A stretch of DNA of 64,000 bases from Porphyrobacter sp. AAP82 (lineage in GTDB: Bacteria; Pseudomonadota; Alphaproteobacteria; Sphingomonadales; Sphingomonadaceae): assembly GCF_000331285.1 (NCBI RefSeq), contig NZ_ANFX01000005.1, positions 1 to 64,000 on the forward strand. Direction: 5' to 3'. The notes under the pieces are model-generated. The model did no database searches. It was not told where the DNA came from and saw only the letters and a list, made by a program, of their open reading frames with translations. Positions 49,972 to 60,641 of this stretch are shown in pieces. Every line of letters starts with the position of its first letter. The stretch's first letter is position 1. A program made the position numbers and the translations under genes.

Positions 49972-50837
49972 CCCGGCCCCCCGAAACCCCCTATGCCGAG
50001 GTGATCGGCGATCCGATTGCGCAGTCCAAATCGCCCAAGATCCACGGGTTCTGGCTGGAAAAACTCGGGATCGAGGCCGCTTACCGCGCCTGCCACGTGA
50101 CGCCCGATGCCCTGACCGACTACCTTGCCGAACGCCGCGAAGACCCGCTCTGGCGCGGCTGCAATGTCACCATGCCGCACAAGCAGGCGGTGATGCCGCT
50201 GCTGGACCGCATCGATTCCCCCGCCGACGCGATCGGCGCGGTCAACACGGTTCTGCCGTCGGGCAAGGGCGTTCTGGCAGGCACCAACACCGATGCGGCA
50301 GGCTTCCTCGAACCGCTGGCGAAGGATCTCGCCGAGGCGCATTATTTCCGCATGGCGCGCATCATCGGCACCGGCGGCGCGGCGCGGGCGATCATCAGCG
50401 CGCTGGCGGGCCACGGCTTCACACTGGTCGTCGCGGGCCGCGATCCGGCCAAGGCGTGCGCGCTGCTCGATGAACTCGCGCCCGGGGGCGAACACTACGC
50501 CATCGATCTGGCACATTTCTCTGATCCCACCGACTTCGCCTTCGACGACCGCGAGGGGTGCCTCGATCTCATCGTCAACGCCTCCAGCCTCGGGATGGCG
50601 GGCCAGCCCCCCCTGCCCCTCGACTGGAGCCACGCCCCGCCGCGCGCCATCGCCTATGACATCGTCACCGCCCCGCTCGTCACCCCGCTGCTCGAAACCG
50701 CCAGGGCAGGCGGCCATCGCACCATCGACGGGCTGTCGATGCTGATCGGCCAGGCGGCGACCGCTTTCGAACGATTTTTCGGCGAGGCCCCGCCGCGCGA
50801 ACACGATGCCGAATTGCGAGCTCTCCTGACCCAATGA
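49968..50837 (+). CDS. aroE: Shikimate dehydrogenase
   Basis: A 289-residue AroE. The substrate motif GDPIAQSKSPKIHGFWL (about 15-31), catalytic lysine in NVTMPHKQAV, the NADP loop GTGGAARAI and the end with IDGLSMLIGQAATAFERF. It reduces 3-dehydroshikimate in aromatic amino-acid synthesis. ATGA overlaps on both sides tie it to maf and coaE. Confidence 0.94.
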   Translation: MTRPPETPYAEVIGDPIAQSKSPKIHGFWLEKLGIEAAYRACHVTPDALTDYLAERREDPLWRGCNVTMPHKQAVMPLLDRIDSPADAIGAVNTVLPSGKGVLAGTNTDAAGFLEPLAKDLAEAHYFRMARIIGTGGAARAIISALAGHGFTLVVAGRDPAKACALLDELAPGGEHYAIDLAHFSDPTDFAFDDREGCLDLIVNASSLGMAGQPPLPLDWSHAPPRAIAYDIVTAPLVTPLLETARAGGHRTIDGLSMLIGQAATAFERFFGEAPPREHDAELRALLTQ

Positions 50838-51421
50838 CCTCACCACAAAAAATCATCGGCCTCACCGGAAGCATCGGCATGGGCAAGTCGACCGTCGCAG
50901 GCATGTTCGCCGAGGCGGGGATCCCGGTGTTCGACGCCGATGCCGAGGTGCGCGCGATGCAGGGACCGGGGGGCGAACTCCTTGCGCCCATCGAAGCCGC
51001 CTTCCCCGGATCGACCGGCCCCGCAGGCGTCGACCGCGACCGGCTGGGCCATCAGGTCTTCGCCGACAAGCCCGCCCTCGCCCGGCTCGAAGCCATCGTT
51101 CACCCCGCGGTGGCCGCAAAACGCGCCGCCTTCCTCAAGGCCAATGCCGACAAGCCCGCGGTGGTCTTCGACATCCCGCTGCTGTTCGAACGCGGCGGGC
51201 ACGAGGCGGTCGATCTGGTGGTCGTGGTCTCCGCCCCCGAGGCCGTCCAGCGCGCCCGCGTCCTCGCCCGCCCGGGGATGACCCCGCAGAAGTTCGAGCA
51301 CATCTTCGGCCTGCAACTCCACGACACCGAGAAACGCGCCCGCGCCGACCATGTCATCGACACCGGCACCAGCCTTGCCGAAACCCGCGCCCAGGTGGCC
51401 GCGCTGATTGCTTCACTTTGA
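50834..51421 (+). CDS. coaE: Dephospho-CoA kinase
   Basis: A 195-residue CoaE. Walker A GSIGMGKST (about 12-20), VFDADAEVR, VVFDIPLLFERGG and the CoA-domain end. It phosphorylates dephospho-CoA in the last step of CoA synthesis. It overlaps aroE by four bases; 49 bases then separate it from dnaQ. Confidence 0.94.
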   Translation: MTSPQKIIGLTGSIGMGKSTVAGMFAEAGIPVFDADAEVRAMQGPGGELLAPIEAAFPGSTGPAGVDRDRLGHQVFADKPALARLEAIVHPAVAAKRAAFLKANADKPAVVFDIPLLFERGGHEAVDLVVVVSAPEAVQRARVLARPGMTPQKFEHIFGLQLHDTEKRARADHVIDTGTSLAETRAQVAALIASL

Positions 51422-51470
51422 CGACAAAGCGTGCTTGCAAGACTCGGAAACTGGGAGGATAGTCCTGCAA

Positions 51471-52175
51471 ATGCGTGAGGTCATCTTCGATACCGAAACC
51501 ACCGGGCTCGATCCCAAGACCGGGGACCGCATGGTGGAAATCGGCTGCGTCGAAATGGTCGGCCGGGTCGAGACGGGGCGCACCTTCCACGCCTATTTCA
51601 ACCCCGATCGCGACATGCCGGCCGAGGCAGAGCGGGTCCACGGCCTTTCCGCCGCCTTTCTTTCGGCCAAGCCGCGGTTTGCCGAAACGGCGGACGAACT
51701 GCTCGCGTTCCTCGGCGATTCCAACCTTGTCGCGCATGATGCCGGCTTCGATTTCGGCTTTCTCAATAACGAGCTCGAACGCGCAGGGCTGGCACCGATC
51801 AGCTACGACCGGATGGTCGATACCGTCGCCATCGCGCGCAAGAAACACCCCGGCGCCAAGCTCAGCTTGGATGCGCTGTGCACCCGCTACGGGATCGACC
51901 GGAGCCACCGCGTCAAGCACGGCGCACTGCTCGATGCCGAGCTGCTCGCGCAGGTCTATGTCGAACTGACCGGCGGGCGGCAGATCGGCCTCGGGCTGGC
52001 CGATGCCGCGCCCGATGCGCCCGCCCTCGCCGCGTTCACCCCCGATGCGCCGTGGCACCGTCCGTCTGTGGACCGGACCCGGCGCGAACCCCGCCCCCAT
52101 GTTGCCAGCCCGGAGGAGCTGGAACGCCACCGCGCATTCATCGCGCAGATCAAGGACGCAATCTGGGTTGGTTGA
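51471..52175 (+). CDS. dnaQ: DNA polymerase III epsilon subunit (proofreading exonuclease)
   Basis: A 234-residue DEDDh exonuclease. ExoI IFDTETTGLDP (about 5-15), ExoII VAHDAGFDFGFL, and ExoIII with HRVKHGALLDAELLAQVY, including the catalytic His and Asp. The C-terminal tail past 190 would bind the polymerase alpha subunit. The ATG at 51471 has GGGAGG upstream. The gene closes the origin-side set with coaE, as in Caulobacter. Confidence 0.95.
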   Translation: MREVIFDTETTGLDPKTGDRMVEIGCVEMVGRVETGRTFHAYFNPDRDMPAEAERVHGLSAAFLSAKPRFAETADELLAFLGDSNLVAHDAGFDFGFLNNELERAGLAPISYDRMVDTVAIARKKHPGAKLSLDALCTRYGIDRSHRVKHGALLDAELLAQVYVELTGGRQIGLGLADAAPDAPALAAFTPDAPWHRPSVDRTRREPRPHVASPEELERHRAFIAQIKDAIWVG

Positions 52176-52250
52176 AGCCCGGCGCGCCGCGGGTATCGCT
52201 GGCCCGCAACCCCCCTGGGATCCTCACTCTTGGACGGAGGAACACACTGC

Positions 52251-52817
52251 ATGGACATTCGGATTTCCGGCCACCAGATGGCAACCGGCGCGGCGCTTCA
52301 GGAGCACGCCTCGGACCGGCTCGGCGCGATCGTCGACAAGTATTTCGAGCGCGCGCTGTCGAGCCACGTGACCTTCGCCAAGGCGCCCGCGGGGTCCTTT
52401 ACCTGCGATATCGTCACCCATGTGATGCAGGGCCTGATCCTCAAGGCGCAAGGGTCGGCGCATGATGTCCATGTCGCGCTCGATGATGCAGTCGGCAAGA
52501 TCGAGACGCAGCTGCGGCGCTACAAGCGCCGGCTCACCTCGCGCCACGAACAGGCGAGCTATGCCCGCAGCGAGGAAGAGGCCGCCTACACCATCTTCGC
52601 CGTCGAGGAAGACGAGGAGGAAGAGGTCACCGCCGATGCCCCGCTGGTGATCGCCGAAACCCGCGTCGACATCCCCACCGCAAGCGTTGCCGACGCGGTG
52701 ATGCTGATGGACCTGCGGAACACCGGCGCGCTGTTTTTCAAAAATGCTGGCACCGGACGCCATAATATGGTCTACAGGCGCGCCGATGGCTCGATCGGAT
52801 GGGTCGAGCCTAGATAG
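52251..52817 (+). CDS. hpf: Ribosome hibernation promoting factor, long form
   Basis: A 188-residue long HPF. The N-terminal domain (about 1-100: MDIRISGHQMATGAALQEHA, then YKRRLTSRHEQASYA) binds the 30S mRNA channel. A linker of ten or so acidic residues follows, and a C-terminal dimerisation domain (about 128-185: VDIPTASVADAVMLMDL). The long form dimerises ribosomes into 100S. The ATG at 52251 has GGAGG upstream. It precedes ptsN, as is usual. Confidence 0.94.
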   Translation: MDIRISGHQMATGAALQEHASDRLGAIVDKYFERALSSHVTFAKAPAGSFTCDIVTHVMQGLILKAQGSAHDVHVALDDAVGKIETQLRRYKRRLTSRHEQASYARSEEEAAYTIFAVEEDEEEEVTADAPLVIAETRVDIPTASVADAVMLMDLRNTGALFFKNAGTGRHNMVYRRADGSIGWVEPR

Positions 52818-52828
52818 GGCCAATGCTC

Positions 52829-52849
52829 GCCTTGCCGTTACGGCAAGGC
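52829..52849. repeat. Perfect hairpin between hpf and ptsN
   Basis: GCCTTGCCG (52829-52837), loop TTA, CGGCAAGGC (52841-52849). A nine-base-pair perfect stem with a minimal loop, 12 bases after the hpf stop. The following TGCTTTCG is a poor T-run, so it could be a weak terminator, a 3' stabiliser or a regulatory leader for ptsN. Confidence 0.6.
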
Positions 52850-52976
52850 CTGCTTTCGAAGGTCCAGGCGGTCGCAGGAGGGGGCACCGCCCCGGCCCGG
52901 CACGCTCCGCCATGCGGACGTGGACAGGCCGGACCTTCGCCGTAGCAAGGCGCACAGTTTCGGGATCATTCGTGTA

Positions 52977-53438
52977 ATGGACGTCAACCTCGCTCTTTCC
53001 CCGCAGGCGATCGCATTCGCCCGGCTTGATACCAAGCCGAAGATTCTCGCCCGTGCGGCGCAGCTGCTCAGCGCGGCCTATGGCCTTGACGAGGACGAGG
53101 TGCTCGAAAACCTCGAAGCGCGCGAGGCACTGGGCAGCACCGGTTTCGGGCGCGGCGTGGCGATCCCGCATTGCCGCAGCAAGGACGTGCGCCGCCCCAG
53201 CCTCGCGCTGATCCGCCTCGAGGCGCCGATCGATTTCGCCGCTGCCGATGCGCGTCCCGTGACGCTGGTGTGCTGCCTGGTCTCGCCCGAGAACGCCGGC
53301 GCGACCCACCTCCACGCGCTCGCCGCGATCTCGCGCCTGACGCGGGACGAGACGATGCTGCAAATGCTCGCCGATGCGCCCGATACCGAGGCGGTCTATG
53401 CGCTGCTCACCAACCAGTTCCTGCGCGACGCGGCCTGA
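52977..53438 (+). CDS. ptsN: PTS IIA-like nitrogen regulatory protein PtsN
   Basis: A 153-residue EIIA-Ntr. The phosphorylatable histidine is His65 in GVAIPHCRS, and the family ends with LLTNQFLRDAA. It accepts phosphate from the PTS-Ntr chain and regulates K+ transport and other processes. The ATG at 52977 has no strong ribosome site. It follows the hpf gene and its hairpin after 159 bases. Confidence 0.93.
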   Translation: MDVNLALSPQAIAFARLDTKPKILARAAQLLSAAYGLDEDEVLENLEAREALGSTGFGRGVAIPHCRSKDVRRPSLALIRLEAPIDFAAADARPVTLVCCLVSPENAGATHLHALAAISRLTRDETMLQMLADAPDTEAVYALLTNQFLRDAA

Positions 53439-53455
53439 TCCGCCCCTGATCCACC

Positions 53456-53944
53456 ATGCCGGCCAGTGACGAGACCCTCGCCGCGAGCGGTGCTGAGCAG
53501 CATTACCGGGCATTGGAGCGGCTCTATGCCTCCGCGCCGGTCAACGCCAAGTTCGCGAGCACGCTGCACATCCCGGGCGAGGGCCGTTCGCAGCTGACCT
53601 TCACCGTCAGCCCTGAGGATTACCACGCGGCCGGCGCGGCCCACGGGACGATCTACTTCAAGATGCTCGACGATGCGGCCTTCTACGCCTGCAATTCGCT
53701 GGTGACCGACCGCTTCCTTTTGACCACCAGCTTCAACCTGTTCTTCTCCAAGCCCGTGCGCGCCGGGCAGGTCACCGCCGAAGGCCACTGGGTGAGCGGC
53801 CGCCGCCGTGTGTTCGTCGCCGAGGCGCGGCTGGTCGATGCCGAGGGCGAGGAGATCGGCCGCGGCACCGGCACCTTCATGCGCAGCCGCATCGCGCTCT
53901 CGAGCCTGCCGGGCTATGCCGCGGGCGGTCCCTCGGGGCTCTAG
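53456..53944 (+). CDS. PaaI-family thioesterase (hotdog fold)
   Basis: A 162-residue hotdog-fold protein. The helix region around AAHGTIYFKMLDDAAFYAC matches the thioesterase motif with the acidic residue in the DDAAF part. It then shows SFNLFFSKPVRAGQVTAEG. It probably hydrolyses acyl-CoA or an acyl thioester; the substrate is unknown. It lies 17 bases after ptsN and is followed two bases later by DUF1491. Confidence 0.85.
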   Translation: MPASDETLAASGAEQHYRALERLYASAPVNAKFASTLHIPGEGRSQLTFTVSPEDYHAAGAAHGTIYFKMLDDAAFYACNSLVTDRFLLTTSFNLFFSKPVRAGQVTAEGHWVSGRRRVFVAEARLVDAEGEEIGRGTGTFMRSRIALSSLPGYAAGGPSGL

Positions 53945-53946
53945 CG

Positions 53947-54288
53947 GTGGACGCGAGGCTGCCTGCGCACCTCGAAGCCGGCGCCATCATGCGCCTTGCC
54001 GAAAGCGAGGGGGGGTTCGCCACGGTGCTCGCCAAGGGGGAGCATGATGCCGGGACGATCCTTGTGGTAACCCTGTGTCGCGGGAGGGAGGGTATTCTGT
54101 TCGAAAGGATGCCCCAGCGCGACGGATCGCGCAAATTTCTTGCGGTGAAGCGAGAAGACCCTGAGAATCCTCAGGAATTTTCAGAATATCTGGCCCGAAG
54201 GCGGCGTCAGGACAGTGATATGTGGCTAATCGAGGTGGATATCGCGGATCGGGAACGGTTCGTCGCGCGTATGGCCGCCTTAACTTGA
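53947..54288 (+). CDS. DUF1491 family protein
   Basis: A 113-residue protein with the DUF1491 pattern: RLPAHLEAGAIMRLAE near the start, GDAGTILVV-like AGTILVVTLCRGREG, and the end with EYLARRRRQDSDMWLIEVDI. Function unknown; conserved in alphaproteobacteria. It starts with GTG at 53947, two bases after the thioesterase stop. The 187 bases to the next gene show no clear feature. Confidence 0.85.
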   Translation: MDARLPAHLEAGAIMRLAESEGGFATVLAKGEHDAGTILVVTLCRGREGILFERMPQRDGSRKFLAVKREDPENPQEFSEYLARRRRQDSDMWLIEVDIADRERFVARMAALT

Positions 54289-54475
54289 CCGGAAGACGGG
54301 CGGGGCTAAAGGGCCTCCACCTCCTGAGCGCAGGCTGGCAGGGCGACAATCCGGTCGCATCCTCCGGCACGCAGACGGGGAGCGGCCGGCAGGCTTCTTC
54401 GAACCCCCCACATCGGTAACGATCTGGATCGCGGTTCCCGCCTGCGCCTGTGCGCGCTCACCGCCGAATTGGTGA

Positions 54476-55138
54476 ATGTCCATGAGTCGCAAGACTGCCA
54501 CGATTGCTGCGATTGCGGGCCTCGCAATCGCAACCACGATGTTCCCCGGCGGCCCCGATGCCGCAGCGCTGGCCCAGGCCGCGCATGAACAGCTCACCGC
54601 TCCCACCCCGGTCGAAGCCCCCGAGCTGGTCCCCGAACAGATCCAATTCACCTCCGAGCCCGTGGTGCAGAGCCTGCCCGCGCCCGCGCCTCAGTCAGGC
54701 ACGCCGACGCTGACCGAAGCCGGCTCGCTCGGCGAACTGGTCGGCATGATCGACACCGCCACGCCGATGTCGCAAGACCTGCGCTGCCTTGCCGGCGCGG
54801 TCTATTTCGAGGCGCGCGGCGAGGCGCTTGCCGGGCAGCTCGCCGTGGCGCAGGTGATCGTCAACCGCACCGAGGACGGGCGCTTCCCGCGCTCCTATTG
54901 CGGCGTCGTCGCCCAGCCCGGGCAATTCTCCTTCATGCGCGGACGGCGGATGCCGGCGATCCCCGAAGGCTCGGCCGCATGGCACCGCGCCGTCGCGGTC
55001 GCCCACATCGCCGACAAGGGCCTGTGGGAAAGCGAAGCGGGCCGCGCGGTGTTCTTCCACGCGCGCTACGTGACCCCCGGCTGGACCCGCACCAAGACGC
55101 GGCTCGCCCGGATCGACACGCATGTCTTCTACAGGTGA
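54476..55138 (+). CDS. SleB-type cell wall hydrolase, exported
   Basis: A 220-residue protein with a signal peptide or anchor (about 8-35), a Pro-rich linker (about 40-80), and a C-terminal Hydrolase_2/SleB domain (about 105-218): CLAGAVYFEARGEALAGQLAVAQ (split), VIVNRTEDGRFP, SYCGVVAQPGQFSF and the end RIDTHVFYR. The glutamate in YFEARGE is the catalytic residue. It probably cuts peptidoglycan in the periplasm. The stop abuts the paired stem-loop repeat at 55137. Confidence 0.9.
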   Translation: MSMSRKTATIAAIAGLAIATTMFPGGPDAAALAQAAHEQLTAPTPVEAPELVPEQIQFTSEPVVQSLPAPAPQSGTPTLTEAGSLGELVGMIDTATPMSQDLRCLAGAVYFEARGEALAGQLAVAQVIVNRTEDGRFPRSYCGVVAQPGQFSFMRGRRMPAIPEGSAAWHRAVAVAHIADKGLWESEAGRAVFFHARYVTPGWTRTKTRLARIDTHVFYR

Positions 55139-55293
55139 TCCTCGCTCACACGCCCTTCGGGCGCGGCGCTGCGGGCGCGAGTGTTTGTCGCCCTACCACT
55201 TCGCTCCTTGAGGGGGGGGTTCGGCGCGAAGCGCCGCAAGCCCGAACGGGCGCCCGCAGCCGCTCGCCCGAAGGGCGAAACAGCGGCGAGGAT
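55137..55293. repeat. Paired inverted stem-loop repeat, copies 2 and 3
   Basis: The gap between the convergent hydrolase and xthA genes is one imperfect inverted pair. The right arm has outer stem GCCGCT (55259-55264)/AGCGGC (55282-55287), inner stem CGCCC/GGGCG, bulge AAAC (55278-55281) and GAGGAT (55288-55293). The left arm starts ATCCTC (55138) with a CGCCC/GGGCG hairpin near 55149-55161 and GGCGCTGCGGGCGC after it. The layout equals copy 1 at 3863, but the stem bases differ in a compensated way. Confidence 0.65.
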
Positions 55294-56087
55294 TACGGCT
55301 TCAGCCGCACCCAGACTCCCGTGTGGTCGCTTGCCTTCTCGCGGCCGCGAAACGCCTTGTCGACGCCGCAGGCTTCCATCCGGTCGGCGCATTCCGGCGA
55401 GAGCAGGATGTGGTCGATCCGGAACCCGTGGTCGCGCTGCCAGGCGCCGGCCTGGTAATCCCAATAGGTCCACACCCCCCCGCGCGGGTTGTGGGTGCGG
55501 ATCGCGTCGGTCCAGCCATCGGCGAGCAGGCGCGCATAGGCCGCGCGGCTTTCAGGCTGCATCAGCGCGTCGTCGGCCATCGCCTTGACCGACCACACAT
55601 CGTCATCATGCGGGACGACGTTGAAATCGCCGAGCACCACCGCGGGCACTTCCTCGGCCCAGATCGCCGCCATGCGTTCGCGTAAGGCAGCCATCCAGGC
55701 GAGCTTGTAGGTGAACTTGGGCCCTGGATGCGGGTTGCCGTTGGGGAGGTAGAGGCAGGCGATGCGGATGCCGTTGACGTCGGCTTCGAGGTATCGCGCC
55801 TGTTCCCCCTCGCCTTCGTTCGGGCCGGGAATGCCGAGGCCGCGCTGCACTTCGGTCAGGACGTAGCCGGCGCGGGTATCGGCAAGGATCGCCACGCCAT
55901 TGAAACTCTTCTGCCCGTGCCAGATCGCGGAATAACCGATCGCCTCGAAATCGCCCGCCGGAAAGCCCTCGTCCTGCGTCTTGATCTCTTGCAGGCAGGC
56001 GACCGCGGGGCGGGTTTCCTCGAGCCATTCGAGAAGGCGGGGCAGCCGCGCCTTGATCCCGTTGATGTTGAAGGTGGCGATTTTCAT
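55293..56087 (-). CDS. xthA: Exodeoxyribonuclease III
   Basis: A 264-residue AP endonuclease/exonuclease III. FNINGIKARL at the start, CLQEIKTQ with the metal-binding Glu, YLPNGNP, LGDFNVVP and the end KASDHTGVWV with the catalytic His. It repairs abasic sites and 3' blocks. Its stop TAA is fused to the GAGGAT end of the repeat. Confidence 0.95.
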   Translation of the reverse strand: MKIATFNINGIKARLPRLLEWLEETRPAVACLQEIKTQDEGFPAGDFEAIGYSAIWHGQKSFNGVAILADTRAGYVLTEVQRGLGIPGPNEGEGEQARYLEADVNGIRIACLYLPNGNPHPGPKFTYKLAWMAALRERMAAIWAEEVPAVVLGDFNVVPHDDDVWSVKAMADDALMQPESRAAYARLLADGWTDAIRTHNPRGGVWTYWDYQAGAWQRDHGFRIDHILLSPECADRMEACGVDKAFRGREKASDHTGVWVRLKP

Positions 56088-56125
56088 GCGCGCGCTTGTG
56101 CCGCAATCCGCGCGCGCGGTCTAAC

Positions 56126-56458
56126 TCAAATCCCGAAGCTCGCCCCGCAGCCGCATCCGGCGGCGGCCTGCGGGTTTTCGACCTTGAAGGCCGCGCCGCC
56201 CAGCGATTCGACGAAATCCACCGTGCTGCCTGCGATCAGATCGAGGCTGACGGGATCGACCACCAGCTTGACGCCATCGGTCTCGGACACCGAATCCTCG
56301 GCGTCCGCCCCGTCGGCCAGTTCGAACTTGTACTGGAAGCCCGAACACCCCCCGCCCTCGACCGCGAGGCGCAGGATTGCAGGGCGCGCCTGCTTGGTCG
56401 CGATGAAGGCGACCCGCCTGGCGGCGGACGGAGTGAGGATCAGGGGCGCGGCGCTCAT
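56126..56458 (-). CDS. erpA: Iron-sulfur cluster insertion protein ErpA
   Basis: A 110-residue A-type carrier with the three ligand cysteines in GGGCSGFQY and GCGCGASF. It transfers Fe-S clusters to target enzymes. It is 38 bases upstream of xthA on the same strand. The similar SufA or IscA types cannot be fully ruled out, but the tail and length fit ErpA. Confidence 0.9.
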   Translation of the reverse strand: MSAAPLILTPSAARRVAFIATKQARPAILRLAVEGGGCSGFQYKFELADGADAEDSVSETDGVKLVVDPVSLDLIAGSTVDFVESLGGAAFKVENPQAAAGCGCGASFGI

Positions 56459-56497
56459 GGCATCAATCTAGGGCTTGGCCGAGCGATCCTCAAGGCG

Positions 56498-56929
56498 TCA
56501 CACCGCCTGAATGTAGTTGCGCAGCGCCTCGGCCTCGCCCTGCACCTCGTCCATCTTGTGCTTCACGAGGTCGCCGATCGAGATGAAGGCGACCAGCGCG
56601 CCGTTTTCGACCACCGGGAAGTGGCGGAAGCGGCGGCGGGTCATCATGGCGAGCGCCTCGTCCACCGTGGTCGCCGGTTCGACCGTGATCGCGGGCGAGG
56701 TCATGATCTCCTCGACCGCGACATCGAGGCAGTCCTTCCCCCGGTCGGCCAGGCGGTAAATCACGTCGCGCTCCGAGACGATGCCGACGACGCGCCCCTC
56801 GCGCAGCACCGGCAGTGCGCCGATGCGTCTGCTGGCGAGGGTCTGCACCACCTCGCTGACGGGGGTGGTGCAATCGCAGGCGATGATGTCCGACGCGCCG
56901 CGTTGGGCGATGATGCGGGCAATGGTCAT
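56498..56929 (-). CDS. CBS-domain pair protein
   Basis: A 143-residue protein of two CBS motifs (about 5-65 and 72-130): VVQTLASRRIGALPVLREGRVVGIVSERDV split, and EALAMMTRRRFRHFPVV with ISIGDLVKHK. Such pairs bind adenosine nucleotides and sense energy status. It has no other domain. The ATG at 56929 has GGGAGAG upstream. It is divergent from the following small membrane protein. Confidence 0.88.
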   Translation of the reverse strand: MTIARIIAQRGASDIIACDCTTPVSEVVQTLASRRIGALPVLREGRVVGIVSERDVIYRLADRGKDCLDVAVEEIMTSPAITVEPATTVDEALAMMTRRRFRHFPVVENGALVAFISIGDLVKHKMDEVQGEAEALRNYIQAV

Positions 56930-57077
56930 GGGACTCTCCCTTTCTCTCCGGAGATGGAAAGTGCCATGCATCGGGCGAAAAAGCGAATCGTCCGGTCGCA
57001 TCCGATTGCACCGTGCGCGCGGGGCCTTGCAGCTTTCGCGCGTTGCAATGCCGCAAGGGGCGGGCCATGGCGGGGGC

Positions 57078-57389
57078 ATGACCCGCAAGTCCCCGCTCGA
57101 CGATCCCGTGAACGCCGCCCACGCGTGGGCGCGCTACCGCCAGATCATGAAATGGCTGCTCGCCGCCACGGTGCTGACCGTGGGCATCGCGATGGGCCTG
57201 CTGTTTGCCTATAACGGCATGATTTCCGTGCATTTCTACATCGCGGTGGCGCTGGGGATCAGCTTGACGATGCTGCTCGGCGGGGCCTTGATGGGGCTGG
57301 TGTTCCTCTCCAACGGCACCGGCCACGACGAATCGGTCGACAACCACATGCCGAGCCGGGACGAGCTGTGGAGCCCGAACGAGGACTGA
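57078..57389 (+). CDS. Small two-helix membrane protein
   Basis: A 103-residue protein with two hydrophobic helices (about 25-48, KWLLAATVLTVGIAMGLLFAY, and 53-77, AVALGISLTMLLGGALMGLVF) and a charged C-terminus with DESVDNHMPSRDELW. I do not recognise the family beyond its sphingomonad occurrence. ATG 57078 follows a GGCGGGGGC region. Confidence 0.78.
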   Translation: MTRKSPLDDPVNAAHAWARYRQIMKWLLAATVLTVGIAMGLLFAYNGMISVHFYIAVALGISLTMLLGGALMGLVFLSNGTGHDESVDNHMPSRDELWSPNED

Positions 57390-57433
57390 GAGGGCTGACG
57401 CAGGCGCGAGCCTCCGGCCCGCGCCCCCACCCC

Positions 57434-57858
57434 CTACCCCTGTGCTGGAGAGGCGGGAGGATTGAGCCGGTAGTCTTCCACCGGCCTGCCCGCGATCAGG
57501 TGTTCCTGGATGATCCGCTCAAGCACCTCAGGCGCACACGAGTGATACCACACCCCGTCCGGCCACACGACCGCGACAGGTCCGGCGGCGCAGATCTGCA
57601 AGCAATCCGCTTTGGTGCGCTGCACCCCGCCGCCCGGCCCACGCTTGCTGTCGTCATCGCGCTGCGGGCCGACCAGCCCCAGTTCCTTCAAACGCGACTT
57701 GAGGAAGCCCCACGCCTCCTCCCCCGCCTCGCGCGAGCAGCATTTCTGCTTTTCGGACAGCGCGCAGATCATGATGTGGCGGGTGATCGCGGTGCCATCT
57801 GCCGGATCGCCGTAATGCTTGGCGAGTGAATGGCGCGCGGATTCGCGCTCCTTGCGGC

Positions 57859-57862
<4 letters not shown>
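57434..57862 (-). CDS. Thioredoxin-like [2Fe-2S] ferredoxin domain protein
   Basis: A 142-residue thioredoxin-like [2Fe-2S] ferredoxin. Cysteines in [13 protein letters not shown] (about 32-44) and [12 protein letters not shown] (about 84-95) fit the four-ligand pattern. The end is [15 protein letters not shown]. It may hand electrons to an unknown partner. The ATG at 57862 overlaps the S9 peptidase stop (ATGA), so it is coupled to that gene. Confidence 0.85.
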
Positions 57863-60024
<2,162 letters not shown>

Positions 60025-60077
60025 GGCCGAAAGGCGTTAGACCTCCCGGCGCCCCCGCGCTAGCCCCGAGCGATCCC

Positions 60078-60581
60078 TCAGCGGCGCTTGCCGACGATCC
60101 GGGCGATTTCCGCCTGCACGAGGTTTTCGACCATCGCCGGCAGGTTCGCCTCGAGCCATTCGGCGAGCATCGGGCGCAGCAGCTCGCGGGTCAGGCCTTC
60201 CAGCGACGTCTCCCCCGAACGCACGATCTGCGGGCGCGCAGGGGGCTCGGCCAGCATGGCGAGCGCGGCGAGGTTTTCTTGCATCGCACCCAGCACCTGA
60301 TCGGCGATCAGCGGGGTTTCGTCGGCGTGTTCCATCGGCATGACGGGTTTGCGAGCCGGTTCCTCGGGCGCCACATCCATTTCGTCCAGATCGAGCACTT
60401 CCTCGGCATCGCGGACCTTGTGGGTGCGGGCGAGCGGGGCGGGCTGGGCCGAATCGTCTTCCGAAACCAGCATCCGCCGCCGCCGCGCTTCCATCGCGCC
60501 GACGCGGTTGTCGCGGGCAATCACTTTCTTGATCGATTCGAGGATCTCCTCGACCGAAGCTTCCCCGTTTTCCTGACCCAT
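60078..60581 (-). CDS. PopZ-like polar organizing protein (DUF2497)
   Basis: A 167-residue DUF2497 protein. The N-terminal helix EENGEASVEEILESIKKVIARD-like start reads EASVEEILESIKKVIARD, the middle is acidic and Pro-rich (about 35-105), and the C-terminal helices carry EGLTRELLRPMLAEWLEANLP and VENLVQAEIARI. In Caulobacter PopZ multimerises at the pole and anchors ParB-parS. The N-helix, acidic linker and C-helix order fits PopZ. The ATG at 60581 starts the conserved part; 60614 is a less likely start. Confidence 0.85.
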   Translation of the reverse strand: MGQENGEASVEEILESIKKVIARDNRVGAMEARRRRMLVSEDDSAQPAPLARTHKVRDAEEVLDLDEMDVAPEEPARKPVMPMEHADETPLIADQVLGAMQENLAALAMLAEPPARPQIVRSGETSLEGLTRELLRPMLAEWLEANLPAMVENLVQAEIARIVGKRR

Positions 60582-60641
60582 GCCTAGCCCCGTATGCCTG
60601 CCCGCCATTTGCACTTCTGGCGTCCCGAATCGGGACCGCGT

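Noticed and set aside
55139..55458. Protein-coding potential in the hydrolase-xthA gap
   Set aside because: The open frame there is made of inverted-repeat sequence and antisense xthA, with no ribosome site.
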